Positions 9,007 through 16,699 of a stretch of 44,596 nt of DNA are shown piece by piece. Position 1 is the first letter of the stretch. Each line of letters opens with the position of its first letter. The stretch comes from Adonisia turfae CCMR0081 (lineage in GTDB: Bacteria; Cyanobacteriota; Cyanobacteriia; Phormidesmidales; Phormidesmidaceae): contig NZ_QXHD01000004.1 in NCBI RefSeq assembly GCF_011009555.1, positions 6,726,578 through 6,771,173 on the forward strand, read 5' to 3'. Position numbers and translations under genes: made by a program. The notes under the pieces were generated by a model. The model had not been told where the DNA came from. It saw only the letters and a list, made by a program, of their open reading frames with translations, and made no database searches.

Positions 9007-9840
9007 GTGGTTTCAATGTTGAGGCTGCGCTCTAGGCATCAGATCGTTAGGATAAAACAGCAGTTTCCTGATCCCATGTGTATGACCTGGCAAGAAGTCT
9101 CTGGTAACTGGCTTCTCGTTCCCGATCGCCCAAAAGCCATTATTCATTTCTTAGGGGGTGCTTTTATTGCCGCTGCGCCGCACCTAACCTATAGTTGGCT
9201 ATTGGAAAATCTTTATCAGCAGGGCTATTGCATCGTGGCAACGCCCTTTATCAATACCTTTGACCATGGTGCGATCGCAGACGAGGTGCTGACCACATTT
9301 GACCAGGCCATGATCTATCTCCGGCGTCAGGTCATTGGCGATCGCTACATACCTATATATGGTGTCGGTCACAGCATGGGCTGCAAAGTTCATCTGCTCA
9401 TTGCCAGTCTGTACAACATCGAGCGAGCAGGCAATATTCTGATTTCCTTTAATAATTACCCCGCCCGCAAATCTATTCCGTTGTTAGAACAGTTCGTTCA
9501 GTTTGCTCCAGATTTTGATGTGGAGTTTACCCCCAGCCCCAACCAAACCCTTAATCTGGTTCGCGATCGCTACGCCATTGGCCATAATCTGCTGATCAAG
9601 TTTCGCCGAGATACCATTGACCAAACCTACGATCTCAGTGATGTGCTCTACCAGCGCTTTCCCCAGTTCACTGCGATTCAGATTCTCCAAGGTACACACA
9701 CCACACCCATTGCCCAAGATGTCCGCTGGCAGCCCGGTCAGTCATTTACAGCCTTTGATGCCATTGGTCAGTTTGTTAAACAAGAGTTCTACAAAGACTT
9801 AGGGCAGCTTAAGAAAACCATGCTCCAATGGCTGGGTTAA
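9007..9840 (+). CDS. DUF1350-family alpha/beta-hydrolase-like protein
   Basis: The product contains the family signature of DUF1350, found in cyanobacteria and plastids: MTWQEVSGNWLLVPDRPKA, IIHFLGGAFIAAAPHLTYSW and a nucleophile-elbow-like GVGHSMGCKVH. The fold suggests a hydrolase but no reaction is established for the family. The first 23-25 residues from 9007 do not look like family sequence. Starts at 9076 or 9082 (MCMTWQEV) may be the real ones, although none of the candidates has a good Shine-Dalgarno. Confidence 0.8.
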   Translation: MVSMLRLRSRHQIVRIKQQFPDPMCMTWQEVSGNWLLVPDRPKAIIHFLGGAFIAAAPHLTYSWLLENLYQQGYCIVATPFINTFDHGAIADEVLTTFDQAMIYLRRQVIGDRYIPIYGVGHSMGCKVHLLIASLYNIERAGNILISFNNYPARKSIPLLEQFVQFAPDFDVEFTPSPNQTLNLVRDRYAIGHNLLIKFRRDTIDQTYDLSDVLYQRFPQFTAIQILQGTHTTPIAQDVRWQPGQSFTAFDAIGQFVKQEFYKDLGQLKKTMLQWLG

Positions 9841-9919
9841 AAATCCGCCTACTCTATGACGACGTCTCTAACATTTGCTGCTAGGGTGGATAAACTCTTG
9901 CCATATTGAGCTCCACACT

Positions 9920-11407
9920 ATGCTGTTTCGCTTGCTAACGTTCAGTACCGTTGCTCTGCTACTTACGTTCCCAGGCCAGCTAGCCTGGGCTGATTCGTCT
10001 AGATTACTTGCGCAGGCTGAGGAAAGTGAGGCTGCTGAAACTTCCGATGATTCAGAAGAGAATGCGACCTCAGAAGAAGTGTCCTCAGAAGCCGACGTTG
10101 AGACTAATGCAGACGCATTAGAGTCTGAAGAGGCAGCACCAGAGCAGCAATCTTTGGATGACGTAGATCAGCTAATTCTCACCGGGTTATCCCTGTATGA
10201 AGACGGCAATCTGGCGGAGGCAAAAACTACCCTTGAACAGGCGCTTGACGCTGCCCGGGCCAATGAGAATTTGGCCCAGGAGTCTTTTGCTTTAACTATG
10301 CTAGGGCTGGTGACCGTTAATCAGGGGGACTATACAACTGCCTCTGACTACGGTGAGCAGGCGCTGACGGCGTTAGAGGGGGTGGATGATCCTGAATCTA
10401 GGGTGGTCGCCCTAAATGTGCTGGCACTCGCGACCCAATCCCAGGGCAATTTACCGGATGCCATTACCTATGCCCAGGACGCCCTCACCCTGGCTGACAG
10501 CCTTGAGTTTGACTCAGGTCGGTTGAATTCTTTGAGCATTTTGGCCACCAGCTACAGAACCATTGGTCAAGATGTATTAGCCCTGGAGGCGGCCCAGTTG
10601 GTGATTCCCCTGGCGCAATCAGAACGGAATGGCCAAGCCTTGTTGAGTGCTTTAAATGTGGCAAGTTCTTCGCTGTTGGCCCTGGGAGAGTATGAAACTG
10701 CGTTGACAGCGGCTGAAGATGCGCTGACCGTAGCAACTCAGTTGCAAAGCCCAGGATCGCAGGCCCTGGCGCTGAGCAATATGGGGGTGGCCCACTATCG
10801 CTTAGAAAACCTTGACAAGGCGATTGAGGCTCAAACCGAGGCATTGGCGCTGGCTGAAGAGGCAGGGGTCCTAGATGTGCAGTTCACGGCGCTATACGTA
10901 TTGGCGCTGGCATTCTACGACCAGGGAGATTTGGATCAGGCAGTTGAGCTGTATGAGGACCGTTTGCAGCTGAGTCGTGAGTCCAACGCTGTGGGTGCAG
11001 AGCTACAGTCACTGCTGGGTCTAAGTTCTACTTATTTAGATAGTGGTCAGTATGAAGCTGCGATCGCATCCTTTGACGATTTACTTGTTCTTGCCCAGGA
11101 GCGTAATCAGCCCCTATTCCAAAGCTTAAGTCTGTCTGGTTTAGGCTTTGCCAATGTCCAGCTGGAGAACTATCCTGCGGCCCAAGGTCATCTTGAACAG
11201 GCTTTAGTGATTGCTAAAGACATGGGCGATCGTGAAGCCGAGTTTGGCCTGCTCAGCTTATTATCTGAAGTGCATCAAGCTCAGAATGAGCCGCAACAGG
11301 CGCAAGACTATGCTGCCCAAGCCGCAGCGCTGCAGGCAGAAGCAGAAGCGGAAAACGCATCGCCTTCAGATGACAATTCAGAGGAGGCCGCAGACGATGC
11401 AGAGTAA
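9920..11407 (+). CDS. secreted tetratricopeptide-repeat protein
   Basis: I start the protein at 9920 because the signal peptide begins there (MLFRLLTFSTVALLLTF, cleavage near LAWA); the frame is open further upstream. An acidic, low-complexity linker rich in Glu, Ser and Ala follows (about 28-80), then some eight to ten TPR units of about 40 residues with the pattern AL..A..LGD..GQALALSNMGVAHYRLE, and an Ala/Gln/Glu-rich tail ending in Asp-Glu. It is probably a periplasmic or extracellular scaffold for protein-protein contacts; the partner is unknown. Confidence 0.85.
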   Translation: MLFRLLTFSTVALLLTFPGQLAWADSSRLLAQAEESEAAETSDDSEENATSEEVSSEADVETNADALESEEAAPEQQSLDDVDQLILTGLSLYEDGNLAEAKTTLEQALDAARANENLAQESFALTMLGLVTVNQGDYTTASDYGEQALTALEGVDDPESRVVALNVLALATQSQGNLPDAITYAQDALTLADSLEFDSGRLNSLSILATSYRTIGQDVLALEAAQLVIPLAQSERNGQALLSALNVASSSLLALGEYETALTAAEDALTVATQLQSPGSQALALSNMGVAHYRLENLDKAIEAQTEALALAEEAGVLDVQFTALYVLALAFYDQGDLDQAVELYEDRLQLSRESNAVGAELQSLLGLSSTYLDSGQYEAAIASFDDLLVLAQERNQPLFQSLSLSGLGFANVQLENYPAAQGHLEQALVIAKDMGDREAEFGLLSLLSEVHQAQNEPQQAQDYAAQAAALQAEAEAENASPSDDNSEEAADDAE

Positions 11408-11524
11408 CGCAAATTGCTGTTGCTGATTTAGAGTATGAACGGCTCAACCCAACAGGCTAACAACCTAGCCTTGAAAGGTGAAATCATACCGAGGATTAGC
11501 AACACTAAAAGGTGCATTGATTGA

Positions 11525-11553
11525 GCAACCGCCCACATAATTATTGCGGTTGC
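11525..11553 (+). terminator. hairpin downstream of the TPR gene
   Basis: GCAACCGC and GCGGTTGC form a perfect 8-bp stem around a 13-nt loop, followed by only a short T run (TTTACC). It is a plausible weak intrinsic terminator about 120 bp past the TPR stop. Apart from this hairpin, 11408-11690 shows nothing I can name. Confidence 0.45.
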
Positions 11554-11689
11554 TTTACCAAGCTTAATTTGTTGCATCGGTTGAAATATATTAATATTCA
11601 AAGCTGTTTGGAACGTCGTCTTCGAACAAATTTTCGGATGTCATAAAATCTTGAACGTTGTGTAGAGCAGTTGGCTAGAAGCGCCAAGT

Positions 11690-11875
11690 TGCCTGTCTAT
11701 TAGGAATACAGTGCCTTGGGCTGCACTCATCCTAAAGACTTTCTAGCTGTCCATAGGATTATGTATATCAGGGTTGAAGCGTCAGCCCTGCATAACTTTG
11801 ACAATGCTGCTTGCCGTCGACGCACGTATTTTAAAACGCTTAAATCTAGTGATTACTCAAGGAGTGTTAGGTCAG
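11690..11875 (+). promoter_or_regulatory. possible structured 5' leader of rpsU
   Basis: This region holds AGTGC/GCACT (11710-11714 and 11723-11727) nested inside TTAGGA/TCCTAA (11700-11705 and 11730-11735). The same TCCTA can instead pair with a later TAGGAT at 11754-11759. The two pairings exclude each other, as in an attenuator. The stems are only 5-6 bp, so chance is quite possible. Confidence 0.25.
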
Positions 11876-12076
11876 ATGGCCCAGGTCATTGTTGGTGAAA
11901 ATGAAGGTATTGAGTCAGCATTACGACGTTTTAAACGTCAGGTATCGAGGGCTGATATCTTCTCAGATATAAAAAAGAAACGTTATTTTGAAACCCCTAT
12001 TGAAAAAGCTAAACGCAAGGCAATTTCTCGTCGTCGTAAGCGCCGCTTTAAATCCAATGCCAATGCCAGCGCCTAA
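11876..12076 (+). CDS. rpsU: 30S ribosomal protein bS21
   Basis: I use the ATG at 11876, eleven bases after an AAGGAG site. From there the product is 66 residues and matches bS21: MAQVIVGENEGIESALRRFK, SRADIFSDIKKKRYFETP, then a strongly basic tail EKAKRKAISRRRKRRFK. The open frame extends 34 codons upstream, but those are not bS21-like. bS21 sits near the mRNA exit of the 30S subunit and aids initiation; cyanobacteria often carry more than one copy. Confidence 0.93.
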   Translation: MAQVIVGENEGIESALRRFKRQVSRADIFSDIKKKRYFETPIEKAKRKAISRRRKRRFKSNANASA

Positions 12077-12106
12077 GCACATTGCCTGAACAATAGCGAC
12101 CCAGCA

Positions 12107-12146
12107 ACTAAGGGGCGATGACGGTTAACCGTCATCGCCCCTTAGT
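12107..12146. terminator. 40-bp perfect palindrome downstream of rpsU
   Basis: The left arm ACTAAGGGGCGATGACGGTT is followed directly by its exact reverse complement, giving a 20-bp stem with no spacer. It begins 30 bp after the rpsU stop and is the likely transcript end. It lacks a T tract on either side, so it may instead be an mRNA-stabilising hairpin or a mobile palindromic element. The following 12147-12524 has no gene; only an isolated -10-like TATAAT at about 12181 stands out. Confidence 0.6.
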
Positions 12147-12524
12147 CATAGATATAGCCCTAGCCTTTAAGCGGCTCTGCCTATAATAGCGCCAAGCCTT
12201 TTAAGGTCAGGCGGTTTAGAAATATAGTTTTCTTATATGTCCTAACTTTACTCCCGTCTATAGTTCATAACGGTGCGTCAGATCACAAAATTTTAAGTTT
12301 CGTATCACACCAATCAAGCCAAACCTTGTAAACAGTCGTAAACAAAGGCGTTTGCTTAGCTGGTGGTGAAAAAAAGATGCCGTTACGGCTGGTGTTCAGA
12401 AAGGACACTTTTAACCTGAACTGTATGCATAGGGTGCCCATACATGTCTGAGAAATTTGCCGCCAGTGCAATATCAGTCATTTGACTTAGACGAGCACGC
12501 TGTGTTGCTTAATGTGATGCATCC

Positions 12525-12908
12525 TTAAACTTCGTAAAGCTCTAAAGGCAACCCGTCAGGGTCTTGGAAAAAGGTGAAGCGTTTGCCGGTTAGTGCATCT
12601 AATCGGATGGGTTCTACTGGGATGCTGTGTTTTTGTAGGTGAGCAATATTGGCGTCCAGATTGTCGACGGCTAGGGCTAAATGGCGTAGACCGCAGGCTT
12701 CAGGACGTGTGGGTCGAGGTGGTGGTTCTGGAAATGAAAATAGTTCTAATTGGGCATTGCCCAGGGTGAGATCAAGCTTGTAGGATTGCCGCTGTTCGCG
12801 CCAGGTTTCACAAATAATGTCAGCTCCTAGAATGTCAACGTAAAAGTGCTTTGATTGCCCATAGTCTGAACAGATGATGGCAATGTGGTGAATGGCTTTG
12901 ATGTGCAT
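12525..12908 (-). CDS. VOC-superfamily (glyoxalase-like) protein, YaeR type
   Basis: From the ATG at 12908 the product is 127 residues, starting MHIKAIHHIAIICSDYGQSK, which is the usual opening of YaeR/GloA2-like proteins. Metal-site positions are visible as His in IHHIAI, Glu in NAQLELFSF, His in GLRHLALAV and Glu in LPLELYEV. The open frame extends 11 codons upstream into a palindrome, which argues for the later start. The family includes lactoylglutathione lyase and dioxygenases; the substrate is not determinable here. Confidence 0.85.
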   Translation of the reverse strand: MHIKAIHHIAIICSDYGQSKHFYVDILGADIICETWREQRQSYKLDLTLGNAQLELFSFPEPPPRPTRPEACGLRHLALAVDNLDANIAHLQKHSIPVEPIRLDALTGKRFTFFQDPDGLPLELYEV

Positions 12909-12925
12909 GGATTGATCGGTTAATG

Positions 12926-12955
12926 GGGACAGCCGTTCCATGGAACAGCTGTCCC
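12926..12955. promoter_or_regulatory. nested palindrome upstream of the VOC gene
   Basis: GGGACAGC and GCTGTCCC flank a 12-bp perfect palindrome GTTCCATGGAAC, with one unpaired base on each side. The 30-bp element ends 18 bp before the VOC start. It could be an operator or a translation-blocking hairpin. The rest of 12956-13232 shows no gene or clear signal. Confidence 0.4.
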
Positions 12956-13232
12956 TGAGGATAGTAATGGCTTGTCCTTAATGACATCGGGGCTGTCAAG
13001 GCTGTTTCAGCGATTATTGCTAAAAGCTGACTTTAAAAAACGTCTACGGTCGACGATCCGTTTTAGATGATTTTTCAGATGCAGCGACTATGCTTTTTCC
13101 TAAAATCCCTTGCTAATTTAAAGGTGGCTTAAGAATGTTTGGTGCATTTAATCAGTCACAACTAACTTGGCAAATACCTCGGCCCACATGCGGTCGGGGT
13201 TTCACTTTATGGGTTTAGCCCCTGCTTTAGAC

Positions 13233-14336
13233 TTACAGCCAAAGCGTTGCGTTGTTATCGATGTAGTCAGGTTGTCCACAGCTGTTGGTGGCGCTAAAGG
13301 TTTGAAAATAGCGTTGCAGCTTAGGGGGTAGCTCAGGGTAGTTAAATAGACCATCACCCGATGCAATTTTGGCCCAAAAATTTTCTAGGACAGGGGCATA
13401 TTGCTCTGCCTCGGCTGAAGATAAGTTAAGGGGCTTACTGGTGAGTAGTTTCATTATGAAGGGGAAGGAGCGATCGGCCATCCACTGATGGGAAGTGGCC
13501 TGTAGAGTGGGCCACTCAGGTACCGCCTCAATGCGGTGAGAGGTAATATCCAGCCGGTGGCGATCGTCTACAGTCGTCAGTTCACAGATGCGGTAGGGGT
13601 GAGGATAGCTGACGAGGGAGCCAGTGGTGATTTCATAGAGTCCATCAGTTTGGGCTACATCTTGCACATGTAGGTGGCCAGTGAGCATTAGGGGCACCCC
13701 AGCAGCCTGCAAACGCTGGGTGAGGTCAGGCGCATTTTTGACCATGTAACGCTGTCCCATGCGGCTATGGGATTGGCGGGGCAGATGTTCTAGGGCGTTG
13801 TGGTGCAGCATCACCAGGGTGAGCTGGTTGGTGAGCTGATCTAGCTGTTCATCTAGCCAGTCTAGTTGTTCTGAGTCGAGCCAGCCGGTGTAAAAGGGCT
13901 CGCCCTCTACATCAAAGCCGTTGGAATTTAATCCGATTAGATGGAGCCCATCCAAAATAGTGTGGTGATAGTACGGACGGGTTGGATCGGTATAGCCAAA
14001 GGCCTGGTAAAGATCAACAAACTCGTCTAAGGAAATGGTGCGATCGCACCCTGCCTGTCTCACCACATCATGATTGCCAGGCACCACATAGACCGGAAAC
14101 GGCAACCGCTCCAGACGACGGACCAGCCAGTGATGATTTTCCCGCTCACCATGCTGAACCAAATCCCCAGGCAATAGCAAAAAATCAATATCCACCTGTT
14201 CCAGATGATCCAAAATCTGTTCCAAGGCTGGGATGCTGACTTCCACAAGATGGAATCGATTAGGTGAGTCCCAGATGGTGTGGGGCAGGGCAACGTGCAG
14301 ATCGCTAACCACTGCAAAACGAGCCAAAAGAGACAT
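13233..14336 (-). CDS. calcineurin-like metallophosphoesterase
   Basis: This 367-aa protein has the full metallophosphoesterase motif set: D-x-H in VVSDLHVALP, GD in LLLPGDLVQHGE, GNHD in YVVPGNHDVV, a His in VMLHHNALEHL and GHLH in MLTGHLHVQD. There is no signal peptide, so it is probably cytoplasmic. The C-terminal 100 residues are family-specific and of unknown role. It resembles the Icc/CpdA branch (cyclic nucleotide phosphodiesterase-like), but the substrate cannot be assigned from sequence. Confidence 0.88.
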   Translation of the reverse strand: MSLLARFAVVSDLHVALPHTIWDSPNRFHLVEVSIPALEQILDHLEQVDIDFLLLPGDLVQHGERENHHWLVRRLERLPFPVYVVPGNHDVVRQAGCDRTISLDEFVDLYQAFGYTDPTRPYYHHTILDGLHLIGLNSNGFDVEGEPFYTGWLDSEQLDWLDEQLDQLTNQLTLVMLHHNALEHLPRQSHSRMGQRYMVKNAPDLTQRLQAAGVPLMLTGHLHVQDVAQTDGLYEITTGSLVSYPHPYRICELTTVDDRHRLDITSHRIEAVPEWPTLQATSHQWMADRSFPFIMKLLTSKPLNLSSAEAEQYAPVLENFWAKIASGDGLFNYPELPPKLQRYFQTFSATNSCGQPDYIDNNATLWL

Positions 14337-14398
14337 AGGAGTTGATAGGGTAGATAAGCAAACGGTACAAAGGCTTGGTTAATTTTGAGCGCTTAATC

Positions 14399-14441
14399 TT
14401 GAGTTTTGAATTAAGCCATTGGCTTAGACCTTAAAACTCAA
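14399..14441. repeat. double inverted repeat between divergent genes
   Basis: TTGAGTTTT and AAAACTCAA enclose a second inverted repeat TAAGCC-ATT-GGCTTA. It lies between the divergent phosphoesterase gene and trmB, 50 bp before trmB. It is AT-rich and may be a regulatory site or leader hairpin for trmB. Confidence 0.3.
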
Positions 14442-14491
14442 AGCTCAAAACTGTGTCCTCAGCCTAGTGCCATCATCGCCTGTTTTCGACT

Positions 14492-15148
14492 ATGTCCCGT
14501 GTGCGCCAGCACGTTAACCCACTCAATATTCGCTACGCCACCCCTGTTACCCCGCCTTGCTGGGCCGATGTCTTTGCCCAGCCTGCCCAACCATTACATA
14601 TAGATATTGGCTGCGCTAAAGGCTATTTCATCAGCGATATGGCTCAAGCTTGCCCAGATTGGAACTTCCTTGGTTTGGAGATTCGAGCCCCCTTAGTAGA
14701 ACAGTGTCTGAAACATCGTGACCAGCTGGGACTGCACAATCTACATATGCTGTTTTGTAATGCCAACAATTCCCTACGACCGCTATTGGCAAGTTTGCCT
14801 CAACCCCCCCAACGAGTGAGCATTCAGTTTCCCGATCCGTGGTTTAAAAAGCGCCACCAGAAACGGCGTGTGGTGCAACCGCAGCTAGTGGCAGATTTGG
14901 CTGAGTATATGCTGCCCGGTGCATGGATTTGGCTGCAATCTGATGTGCAAGCTGTGGCAGAGGACATGGTTGAGGTATTTGCCGCCAATTCCTCTTTTCG
15001 GCGTTCCTTTGAGCCTCCTCATCCAGCACCCGTTGGCACCACAGGACCCTGGTTAGCAAACAATCCCTTGCCAGCCCAAACTGACCGAGAACGAGTCACC
15101 CTAGGGCAGGGCAAACCTGTTTATCGGGCTCTCTTTATCAAAGCCTAG
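14492..15148 (+). CDS. trmB: tRNA (guanine-N7-)-methyltransferase
   Basis: This 218-aa SAM-dependent enzyme makes m7G46 in the tRNA variable loop. Family landmarks are in order: VRQHVNPL at the N terminus, the SAM loop HIDIGCAKGYF, FLGLEIRAPL, the hallmark IQFPDPWFKKRHQKRRVVQP, WLQSDVQ, and the C-terminal RERVTLGQGKPVYRALF. The length is normal and the ATG at 14492 fits the family start. Confidence 0.95.
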   Translation: MSRVRQHVNPLNIRYATPVTPPCWADVFAQPAQPLHIDIGCAKGYFISDMAQACPDWNFLGLEIRAPLVEQCLKHRDQLGLHNLHMLFCNANNSLRPLLASLPQPPQRVSIQFPDPWFKKRHQKRRVVQPQLVADLAEYMLPGAWIWLQSDVQAVAEDMVEVFAANSSFRRSFEPPHPAPVGTTGPWLANNPLPAQTDRERVTLGQGKPVYRALFIKA

Positions 15149-15228
15149 ATGACCTTCTAGAGACGAGTTTAAGAGAATGAATAGCTGTCCAGCACGTGCC
15201 TCTCTAGAACACGTCTTGGTAAAAAGCT

Positions 15229-15708
15229 CTATTCGGTGACTTTGAGTGCGTAACGATGGCGACCTTCCGGTTCAAAGGAGCCAACCCAAACGCGATAGGT
15301 ACCTTTGGTAAAGGTATCCTGAATCATAGCGTCACGATTTTGACGGCTGGCACTGTCGTTACAACGCACAGTGTTGTTATTCGGCCCTTGAATCAGCAAT
15401 GTGGTGTCTGCGCCACCACTATCAACCGCTATCGTTAGCTCACTAAAGTCTTCCTCTAACGTCAAAACATGGTCTGGCGTGCGGTCAGCGTATCCTAGAC
15501 AAAACTCACCATTGCTGTCACGGTTAGCGATGTTTGATAAACCATAGGAACCAACCGTTTCACCCGTTGCTTGAGTAGAGGTAAAGCCCAGGGCCAGGCT
15601 CATTTCATCGGCAGCTTGGGCAACGGCAGCTAATGCTAAGGGTAAAACAAGACCCGTTAATTTGAATGCTGTTGATTTGAAAGTTGTTGATTTAAACATG
15701 ATGGTCAC
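15229..15708 (-). CDS. small secreted protein with PPC-like beta domain
   Basis: This 159-aa protein has a signal peptide (FKLTGLVLPLALAAVAQAAD). The mature part contains a beta-sandwich pattern like bacterial pre-peptidase C-terminal domains, with LTIAVDSGGADTTLLIQGPN followed by GTYRVWVGSF. Two Cys (FCLGYAD and VRCNDS) could form a disulphide after export. Proteins of this kind are common in cyanobacteria without a defined role. It converges on trmB; a weak inverted repeat TCTAGAGA/TCTCTAGA (15156-15208) lies between them. Confidence 0.7.
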   Translation of the reverse strand: MTIMFKSTTFKSTAFKLTGLVLPLALAAVAQAADEMSLALGFTSTQATGETVGSYGLSNIANRDSNGEFCLGYADRTPDHVLTLEEDFSELTIAVDSGGADTTLLIQGPNNNTVRCNDSASRQNRDAMIQDTFTKGTYRVWVGSFEPEGRHRYALKVTE

Positions 15709-15891
15709 ACCTCAGGGGCACACATTGGATGCTATAACTCACTATTTCTAGCATCCCTACACTCTTACAGTATCTCCTTTAATAGGGTTAGATACTATTA
15801 AGATGACGCTTTTTATCACTGGTACAATCTCCAAAATATCAGGATAAAAATTGATGGTTTATGGTGAAATAATTCTTTAATTTCTAATTTT

Positions 15892-16647
15892 CTAAGGGTA
15901 AAAACTCTGGGCCTGAAAGTGAGGATTATATCCCTTAATTTCTTTCTGTTCCGGTAGGCGGTAGGTAAGGTGTTTGCTGGTACTTTTTCCTAAGTGCACC
16001 AAAGATTCTGCCATTTTAACCGCTGCTGCCACAGCGTCAATTACCGGCACCCCTAAGCGTGCTTCTAACTGTTTTTCCAAACCACTCATGCCAGCACAGC
16101 CCAGGCAAATGGCTTCAGCTCCATCCTGTTGAATAGCCAGTTGGCTAGCTTTGATCAGAATATCTAATGTGGCAGTCCGATCCTGCTCCGTATCGAGCAC
16201 CGATAGTTTTGTGGTGCGTACCGATGCACATCGAGCTGTTAGCCCTGTTTTTTGAATTGTTTTTTCCACCATGTCTCGTACACGGTGGAGGGTGGTAACA
16301 ACACTCCATTTAGCCGCTAACATATTGGCCATGTAGAGACTGGCCTCGGCAATTCCCACTACGGGCTTCGACGTAATTTCACGGGCTGCTTCGATGCCAG
16401 GATCTCCCCAACAGGCCAAAATAAAGGCATCAGAGCTAGTATCCAGAATAATTTGTTCCAAAATCCCAGGAATAGCCAGATACTCATCATAAAAACTCTC
16501 AATGGACTCAGGTCCTGTTTGAGGTTGTACAGTGATTATCTCCGTATTAAGGAACTTGATAGCTTGGGCTGAGGCATTGATATTCGCCGTCATCGGCTGG
16601 CAAGTATTGCCGTTGATGATCTTTATGTGACACGTTGGTTGAGCCAT
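15892..16647 (-). CDS. hydantoin/Asp-Glu racemase superfamily protein
   Basis: This 251-aa cytoplasmic protein has the two-Cys racemase plan: the first Cys in ILACWGDPGIEAAREI, the second in AICLGCAGMSGLEKQL, plus KPVVGIAEAS and GVPVIDAVAAAVKMAE. This matches the HyuE/DCG1 branch (hydantoin or allantoin racemase) more than glutamate racemase. It begins 52 bp after the GH9 gene on the same strand, so the two may be co-transcribed, although no functional link is obvious. Allantoin or maleate-type substrates are also possible. Confidence 0.8.
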   Translation of the reverse strand: MAQPTCHIKIINGNTCQPMTANINASAQAIKFLNTEIITVQPQTGPESIESFYDEYLAIPGILEQIILDTSSDAFILACWGDPGIEAAREITSKPVVGIAEASLYMANMLAAKWSVVTTLHRVRDMVEKTIQKTGLTARCASVRTTKLSVLDTEQDRTATLDILIKASQLAIQQDGAEAICLGCAGMSGLEKQLEARLGVPVIDAVAAAVKMAESLVHLGKSTSKHLTYRLPEQKEIKGYNPHFQAQSFYP

Positions 16648-16699
16648 GGCCTTAGGGAGCTAGAACATGACAATGCTCCCATGCCATTAGGACCCAGCC

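Noticed and set aside
10485..10844. 119-codon frame antisense to the TPR gene
   Set aside because: Low-complexity, Pro/Leu/Ser-rich shadow of a regular repeat gene; no start signals.
11774..11875. N-terminal extension of rpsU
   Set aside because: The extra 34 codons do not resemble bS21, and a good Shine-Dalgarno precedes the internal ATG at 11876.
15156..15208. Inverted repeat TCTAGAGA/TCTCTAGA between trmB and the secreted-protein gene
   Set aside because: The 37-bp loop is long and no T tract follows, so I do not call it a terminator.
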